From contig NC_083571.1 of NCBI RefSeq assembly GCF_027579695.1, forward strand, positions 48,024,890 to 48,088,889: 64,000 nt of DNA, written 5' to 3'. The stretch is from Neoarius graeffei (Eukaryota; Chordata; Actinopteri; Siluriformes; Ariidae). Positions 26,552 through 35,500 of the stretch are shown one piece after another. Every line of letters begins with the position of its first letter. Within the stretch, counting starts at the first letter, position 1. The translations under genes were made by a program, and so were the position numbers. Under the pieces are notes generated by a model. The model made no database searches and was not told where the DNA came from. It saw only the letters and a list, made by a program, of their open reading frames with translations.

Positions 26552-29500
26552 ATACATCTATATAGGTACTGCCTAAAAGCAGAGCTCCTGATTAGTCAAC
26601 CTGAATAGAATAATAATATTATGGCATAAGAACCATCAAATTATGTAGTGTCATGTATTTTTGTGTCAGTACATTGCTGCATTGTCCTGTGACAGTGATA
26701 CCACTAATGTGATGCGCATCGCAGTTACGAATCCATAATTATTCCTTTCTTTGACACCCCATGCCATGCACCAGAAACAACACCATGACATTTATTATGG
26801 TGTGACTCTGCTGGGTGTCTGGTGGACAGCAGTGAACCAGCGCTTTCACTTTACATCATTATTATATAGTTACCATCCAGTATCAAACTTGATATGTCAA
26901 ACAGTTGTCTGGTTACATCTTTCACGTCCACGCGCTTTTGGGTGCATGCGCAGCCCCATTAGGACTAATTACCATGCACCTGTTCCTGCTTAGAGCTCAA
27001 TCACAGTGCATACATATAAGGACTCTCAGGAACACACGGACTTTGTGAAAGCCTTGTATTTTGTATCGCTTTTCTGGTTTTGACCCTGTTTGTGTTTTTG
27101 GACTGTGAGTATTGTATTACCTCTGAAATCCTGTCTGTGTCTCATTCAACCACTGCCTGTTTTTCGACTCTGCCTTTGTCTATGTTTTGGATCTATTTGC
27201 TAGCGTGCTTTCAGTAAAACTCTTCCTGCACTTAAAACCGTTTATTGCCCTTACATGACAGAAACCGTCAATTGTCCAACAAGCTAGTGGACTCATAAAA
27301 CTGTTTTAACTAGTTTTCTATGAAACTGTCATAAATATTTTCTGTAAATTATGTTAGTAAATTATCCCACATTATTTTTTAAAAAGCAAATAAAAAACTA
27401 GATAGAACTCGACGCCAACAGCGTCGATGGGGATGCCTCCGCCCGGTAGACTACATGCCTTATTAAGTTGTCATCTGGGGATGGACATTTGACCTCACAG
27501 TAATCTTGACCTGGTGAAATTACTTGTATCAGCCTTGGAGATATTGTGTTTACAAGGTTTTCGGACAGACATTTGACCTCACAGTGACCTTGACCTTACA
27601 CCTTTTGATCTCAAAAGCTAATCAGTTTATCTTTGTCCCCAAATGCACAAATAGTGAAAGTTTGGTGAAATTCCTTTCATGCGCCTTGGAGATATTGTGT
27701 TCACAAGGTTTTCGGACAGACATTTGACCTCACAGTGACCTTGACCTTAGACCTTTTGATCTCAAAATCTAATCAGTTCATGTTTGTCCCAAAGCGCACA
27801 AATGGTGAAAGTTTGGTGAAATTCCTTTCATTAGCCTTTGAGATATCGTGTTCACAAGGTTTCGGGACGGACGCACGCACGGACGCACACACGGATGCAC
27901 AGACAACCTGAAAACATAGTGCCTCCTGCACCTTACGGTGGCGGAGGCATAATAAGCACTGGATCTATCTTATATAAATAAAGATGCAAATTTTGCTGTC
28001 CAGTGGACAAGTGCTTGAGATCATTGCCTTGCACTTACGACTGGGTATCCTGTGGTGGTACATGTACATCATACAGTTGCAAAACCCATCAAAAATTAGG
28101 TTGATGCCTTACCATATTCTCTTAAGTATGGAGCTCCAGAGCACCACTATAACTTACAGGTCAGATGATACACTAGAACCCATGTTATAGTATATTTGTA
28201 CATACATTTGTGTCTTCAAAGTTTTTAATTAACAGATATTGTAGAGTGTTATGTACTTTAACATTATGAAGTCATATACGTCATATGCTGTATAAATTGT
28301 GTGCTTATTATCATGGATCTCATACGTGGAAGTTCAGGTGTGGAACACGGCTCTTTAAAATATTCCTCCCTCCTTTGCCACGCTCCATCTCTCATTTATT
28401 AAACATGTAATCTTCACACCCTGCTATCTCTCCAGCCAGCTCTTATTCATGTTCCCCTGTTCCTTCCTTTTTGAATGGCAGGCATGCCTGTTGATGTGCA
28501 CGCGTCCATAGCGCCACATGCATGGCACATTCAGAACGGTTCCAGTTTCCATGGCTGCATCCAGAACCTGTACATCAACAACGAGCTGCAGGATTTCACC
28601 AAGACCCAGATGAAGCCTGGCGTGGTGCCTGGCTGTGAGCCATGTCGAAAGATTTACTGTCTGCATGGAATCTGTCAACCAGACGCCGCTCTTGGCCCCG
28701 TTTGCCATTGCCAGCCAGGCTGGAGTGGCCAGCACTGCGATCAGCCCACTGCCAACCCATGCCAGGGCAACAAGTAAGTACGCTTCTCAAAACACTTTTG
28801 CATTTTGTCTCTTTTGCAGATTTCTGTATTAGCAATCATGTAATTGTGTTTGATCCTGCCCGTAGAGACTTTTGGTCCTGCACATGCAAATTCTACGGGT
28901 CTTGCAACAAATCAAGAACGTATACAATACGTACGGGACCCATACTCCTTTTGTACGCCTGAACCAAGTCAGCAGCATGGCTAGTAGGGGCTTTTTGCGA
29001 TGACCGTAAGATGCATGAGTGACACACAGTCATTGTGTGAGTGACGTGCCTCAGAAATACTACACAAGTATCCACACTTGCTATTTGTGTGGCGCGCAAG
29101 ACAGAAGTACATCTCACTTTCTACCCCTATGCGTGGTGTGCACGCAGCGCACGCGACCTGCACGCGACACGAGGGGCAAGACTCTGGGTATATATATTGG
29201 GGAGGAACCAAGGAACTGATCATGTAGCATGTGGCATTGTAGAAAGGAAGAAGACCACCTCATTTGCTGTTTTTATTTGAGTATATGTTTAATTTACCAT
29301 GCAAACGTCAAATAATAAAACATGAGTATAAGGGAATAACGCATTTTATTACACTGTAAAAAATCCCAACTAAATAGCCCAGCAGTTTGAGCACTGAAAC
29401 ACACTTTGACTCAGAGCTGCTGACCTGCTCCTACTCCTGCTGAGTGGTGCGACGGGGTGCCGGGATGTCCTTGTCCTTATCACTGAGCATGGCACAATGG

Positions 29501-32500
29501 CCTGACAGCGATAATGGGATTGCAATGTCCTCACTTCTGGGCGTCGTTAGCTGAAACATACACTATATTGCCAAAAGTATTTGCTCACCTGCCTTGACTC
29601 ACATATGAGCTTAAGTGACATCCCATTCCTAATCCATAGGGTACAATAAGACGTCGGTCCACCCTTTGCAGCTAGAACAGCTTCAACTCTTCTGGGAAGG
29701 CTGTCCACAAGGTTTAGGAGTGTGTTTATGGGAATTTTTGACCATTCTTCCAGAAGCGCATTTGTGAGGTCACACACTGATGTTGGACGAGAAGGCCTGG
29801 CTCTCAGTCTCCGCTCTAATTCATCCCAAAGGTGTTCTATCGGGTTGAGGTCAGGACTCTGTGCAGGCCAGTCAAGTTCATCCACACCAGACTCTGTCAT
29901 CCATGTCTTTATGGACCTTGCTTTGTGCACTGGTGCACAGCCATGTTGGAAGAGGAAGGGGCCAGCTCCAAACTGTAAAAACAGTCTGCATGCCTAGGTG
30001 CTTGATTTTATACACCTGTGGCCATGGAAGTGATTGGAGCACCTGATTCCGATAATTTGGATGGGTGAGCAAATACTTTTGGCAATATAGTGTACATGAA
30101 AGTCAGCATATATAATATTAATTACATAAGCATATACATACTGAAATTAATGTTTGAAGCATGTGTATTTACCTGTGAAAATCCCTCTGGCGGGGTGCTG
30201 TGCCTTCTGCCGGCTTGAAGGCATACTTCTCCCTGTCCGTGCAGGGCTCGCCGGTGCTGCTACCATCATCATCAAATTCTTCCTCCTCCTCCCCCTCTGC
30301 TGTTTCAGGCTGGGTTACTTCACTTTTGTTCGCTTCTTCTTGGGTCCCATTTTCTAAACTTTAAACTGAAAATTTTTTACATTTTCCCACAAAATATCCA
30401 ATGTTCTTCAGTTGAAAGACAGATGCAGAACGCTGCAGACACGCTGGTTTTATACCCACTCCTGGCTTGCATCACACACAAGTTATGAGTTATTGTAACA
30501 TGCTAATCACATGCATCACACACGCTTCACAAGTGCGGCCCGGACTTGTAGTGCAGGAAACTGGTAAAATGCAAGTCTCACACACTCCACACTCACTGAA
30601 CACACACTGATCGCGTGCGTCAGATATACAGTACGCTTTCCACGGGCTAACGGCACAATTTTCCCACACCTTGAGGAAGTCAGGTGTGCAACCTGTACTT
30701 GACAAGTACTTTGCCCGGACTCCTACCCCAAACTTTACCCCGGGTTCACCACGGCCCTGCGGCACGGCTGCGAGCTACCAAACCCTGTGACCTGTGCGTG
30801 TCCAAAACACTTACGGTGGGTTGTGAGTGAGGCTTAAGGTAGTAGTATCATAGTAGAATTCTAACACTTCAAAGGTTGTGGTAGAAGATTTACACTTCCC
30901 AAAAACAAGGTTTTGTCCAAGACTAACCCTTGTGTTGGAAGATGATCTCACCTGAATACTGTAGACTTGTACCTAAAAACTAATCATAAAGCCTGCCCTG
31001 TGCTTATTACAGGACTCCTCCACAATACACTTCAACTGAACATGCTTTCAACACACTTAGTGTTGTAGTATTACTTCATAGTGTACAGGTTTCTTCCTCA
31101 TGTTGTCTCAGGGAGATTGTCCTTGACACTTGACACTTACACTGGCTTGATCATTAGGGATCTAAATCTACGTCCAGATTTCTATAAATCTGTTTTTGGA
31201 CCATGTCTATTGCTAAAAGTGCTATACAAGTAAAATTGAATAATACCATCTTTGATTTTTGGTGCTGTCCCAGGCAGCAGCCTGCCAGAGTTGCTCTTTA
31301 TCATCTAGTGTGGATTTTTTTTCTCATTTTTCTTTAGGTTTAAGCAGGGCCGTAGCCAGCATTTTAAAATGACCGAGGTCCGTGATGCACACAAAGCGCG
31401 CGCCAAAAAATTTTCGACATATTTAAATGAGAGGGGTGAATTACATGTCACACGAGATCTATTCCTGGAATTACTTTTAATGGTGTTTGAACTGAATATC
31501 ATCAGTTTTGAAAAAAAAATCATGTATGTGACAAGAGTAAGAATAATTTAAGCTTGTTTAATGGTTTGATCTGGCCCAAGCAATGAGGACAAAAGATACC
31601 CTAACCATGTAGCCTATGTAACTAAGATACATTAACAATCTGGCGTCCGTTACACCTACACAAAAAAAATTATGGGCAAAAAATCAGTATACACCACCAT
31701 GTTTTAGGCAAAGTTATCCAAGGCAAACATAAGTTTAAACTTTCCACTCTATTGCTTTGGCTTATCGAATGATTTATTTTTAAAATCACAAACAAGGCAG
31801 GCTACAACTGCGCTGCTTCAAAAATGTAAATTTAACAGCTTCATGAAAGTGCACTGATGGTTACCATGAAGAAAACATGTCTGCTGCACTGCGTTCCTCC
31901 CCCAAGTCATGCGCTCATTCGTTTTTGTGTTCTTGGTCTCAGAGCCACACGCACGAAACAGACACAGAAGACAGAATCAATGTTTAATATAATTAACAAT
32001 GCACTTTTTACGTAGACGTTTTAATGTTATTCTTTTTTTTTATCCAGTTGAATATTTAGCGTACAAATGTATTTTCAGCTCTTAAAAATGACCAAGGTCC
32101 GGACCTCCGTGGCCTCATAGCTGGCTATGGCCATGGGTTTAAGTATTTTATAACTTATAGCTGTAACTACATTTTTGGTCTTAGTGGTATGATGTGGTTT
32201 CGCACATTCTTTTTCATTTTCATCACTTGTGGAATACTTTTACCATGTCGGATCCCCATCCTGGTGGGGACGCACCAGGGCTCCATTGTTTACACCAGGG
32301 ATCAGCTGATGAGCCTCCGAAAAAGTGGCATGGCTGGTGAGAGACCTGAAATCCCCAAGGAGCTGGGGAAGAAATACTGTGGCTGCAGATCCAGGAGAAG
32401 ACAATGGCTAAGGAAGAGGAGATACCGACCATATCTTCCATCTATCATTATGGGGCACATAAGATCACTGGTGAATAAAATGGATGAGTTAACATCCCTC

Positions 32501-35500
32501 ACAAAGAGCGAGAATGTGTTTTGTGAGAGCTCTGTTATGTGCTTCACTGCGACATGGCTACATGAGAACATACCGAACTCTATCATGAGTTTAGCTGGCT
32601 TTCAGTTGGTATGGGCGGACAGGAGTTGCAGCCAAAGTGGCAAGAAGAAAGGAGGGGGAGTCACCATCTATGTGAACAAGTGGTGCAACCCTGAACACAT
32701 TACAGTGAAAGATTGTGTGTGCAGCGTGGACATTGAACTGTTAGCAGTAAGTCTCCGTCCATATTACTTGCCCAGGAAGTATTCCCAGGCCATTATTCTT
32801 GTTGTTTACATTCCTCTCGCAGCTGATACATTGCAGGCTGTTGACATCATCAACAACATGACCGTGAGCCTTCAGACCCTACACCCTAGTGCCTTCATAG
32901 CGCTCTCAGGAGATTTTAACCATGTAACCCTGATAATATCCCTGCCCGCTTTCAAACAGTTTGTGGAGTGTAAGCCTCGTTATCTCTAGCCGCTTTATCC
33001 TGTTCTACAGGGTCGCAGGCAAGCTGGAGCCTATCCCAGCTGACTATGGGCTAAAGGCAGGGTACACCCTGGACAAGTTGCCAGGTCATCACAGGGCTGA
33101 CACATAGACACACACAACCATTCACACTCACATTCACGGTCAATTTAGAGTCACCAGTTAACCTAACCTGCATGTCTTTGGACTGTGGGGGAAAACGGAG
33201 CACCCGGAGGAAACCCACACGGACACGGAGAGAACATACAAACTCCACACAGAAAGGCCCTCATCGGCCACGGGGCTCGAACCCGGACCTTCTTGCTGTG
33301 AGGCGACAGCACTAACCACTACACCACCGTGCCGCCGTGGAGTGTAAGACCAGAGAAAATAAAACACTGGACCTGCTGTATGCTAATGCTAAAGAAGCAT
33401 ACAGCTTTGAAGCTCTCCCTCCCCTGGGAAGATCAGATCACAACCTGGTCTATCTCAAGCCCCTTTATATTCCTGCAGTCCATGGGCAACCAGTGATCAC
33501 TAGAACTGTCCGGATGTGGTCACAGGAAACTGAGATGATTTTACAGGGCTGTTTTGAGGCGACTGACTAGGACATTCTCTGTAATGCACATGGGAAGGAT
33601 ATAGATGGACTTGCAGACTGCATAACAGACTATATTAATTTTTGCACAGACAGTATTATCCCCACCAAGATGGTACGCTGTTTCCCCAATAATAAACCTT
33701 GGGTGAATAAGGACATTAAGGTATCAGTGAACAGGAAGAAGGCTGCCTTCAGGAGTGGAGACAAGGAGAAGATGAAGAAGATGCAGATTGAACTGAGGGA
33801 AAAGATCAAAGAGGGCAAGGAGCATTACAGAAGGAAGCTGGAGAGCAAACTCCATCAAAACAACATGAAGGAGGTGTGGAGTATGAAAACTATCACTGGT
33901 CATGGAAGGAAGACTGACCAGAGGATGGAAAGAGACCTGCATCAGGCCAATGAGTTAAACCTGTTCTTTAATAGGTTTGATGAGGGGGGCCTCTGCCCAC
34001 TCAGCTCCTCTTGTGACTCACCCCTTCAGACATCCTCACCTCAAACATCTCTGCCTGCCCTCCATCCCCCACGTCCTTCTCCCAACATTTCTCACCTCCC
34101 ACCCACCCCCATCATTTACCCCAACACTCCATCCCCCCTATAACTCTCCTCCCCAGCACCCCCACTTTACCATCCATCCTCAATGGCTCTCCTGGCTCCT
34201 GGCCATTCACTTCAGCCCTCCATCACTCCTCCTCCATCAGGACTTCAGAATGGCTCTCCAATCAACATCACAGCAGAGGAGGTGAGAAGGGAGTGCAGTT
34301 GTCTCCACCCAGGCAAGGCTGCAGGCCCTGATGGCCTCAGCCCCAGAGTGCTGAAAAGATGTGCTACTTAGCTGTGTGGGGTTTTTCAACACATATTCAA
34401 CTTAAGCCTGAGCAGGATGATCATCCCAGCCCTGTGGAAAATATTGTGCCTTGTTCCTGTGCCCAAGAAGAAACATTCGAGCGCATCCAAAACTACAGAC
34501 CAGTGGCTCTGATTTCACATCATGAAGTCACTGAAGAGGCTGGTCTTGAAGCACCTCCGTTCAGTAGTAGAACCATCACTGGACCCCCTGCAGTTTGCCT
34601 ACCAGCCCCATATTGGAGTGGAAGACACCATCATCTTTCTGCTGCACAGGGCTTATACTCATTGAGAGGAGACAGGCAGCATTGTGAGAGTCATGTTTTT
34701 TTTTTTTTCCAGTGCTTTTAACACAATAAGACCTGCCCTGCTTGGTGATAAGCTACTGAAGATGCAGGTGGATGCTCCTCTAGTGATCTGGATCACCAAC
34801 TACCTCACAGGAAGGCCACAGTATGTGAGACTGGAAAACAACATGTCTGACCTTATAGTGAGCAGTGCAGTGGTACCTCAGAGGACGGTCCTGTCTCCCT
34901 TCCTGTTCACATTCTATACTTCTGACTTCAGACACTGCTCACAGTCCTGCCACCTGCAGAAGTTTTTGGACAACTCTGCCATTGTGGGCTGTATCAGCAG
35001 GGGACAGGAGGCTGAGTATAGGAGTGTGGTGGACAGGTTTGGGAGTGGTGCAGACTGAACCACCTGCAACTCAACGTTGCAAAGACTAAGGAGTTGGTGG
35101 TGGACTTTAGGAAGCAAAGGACCAGTCTGAGCCCAGTCACCATCGAGGGAATGGAGATGGACAGTTTGGAGGAATACAGGTACCTAGACGTCCATATAGA
35201 CAGTAAACTGGACTGGACAAGAAACACAGATGTCCTATACAAGAAAGGTCAGAGCCACCTGTATTTCCTCAGGAGAGTCAGGTCTTTCAATGTCTGCAGA
35301 ACCATGCTGCAGATATTTTATCACTCTGTGGTGGCCAGCATCATTTTCTACACTGTGGTGTGCTGGAGCAGCAGGGTGAAGGTAGTTGATGCCAACAGAC
35401 TCAACAAGCTCCTCAGGAAAGCTGGGTCTGTCCTGGGAGTGGAACTGGAGTTGTTGGTGGAGGTATCAGAAAAGAGGATGCTGAGGAAACTTCTCAGTAT

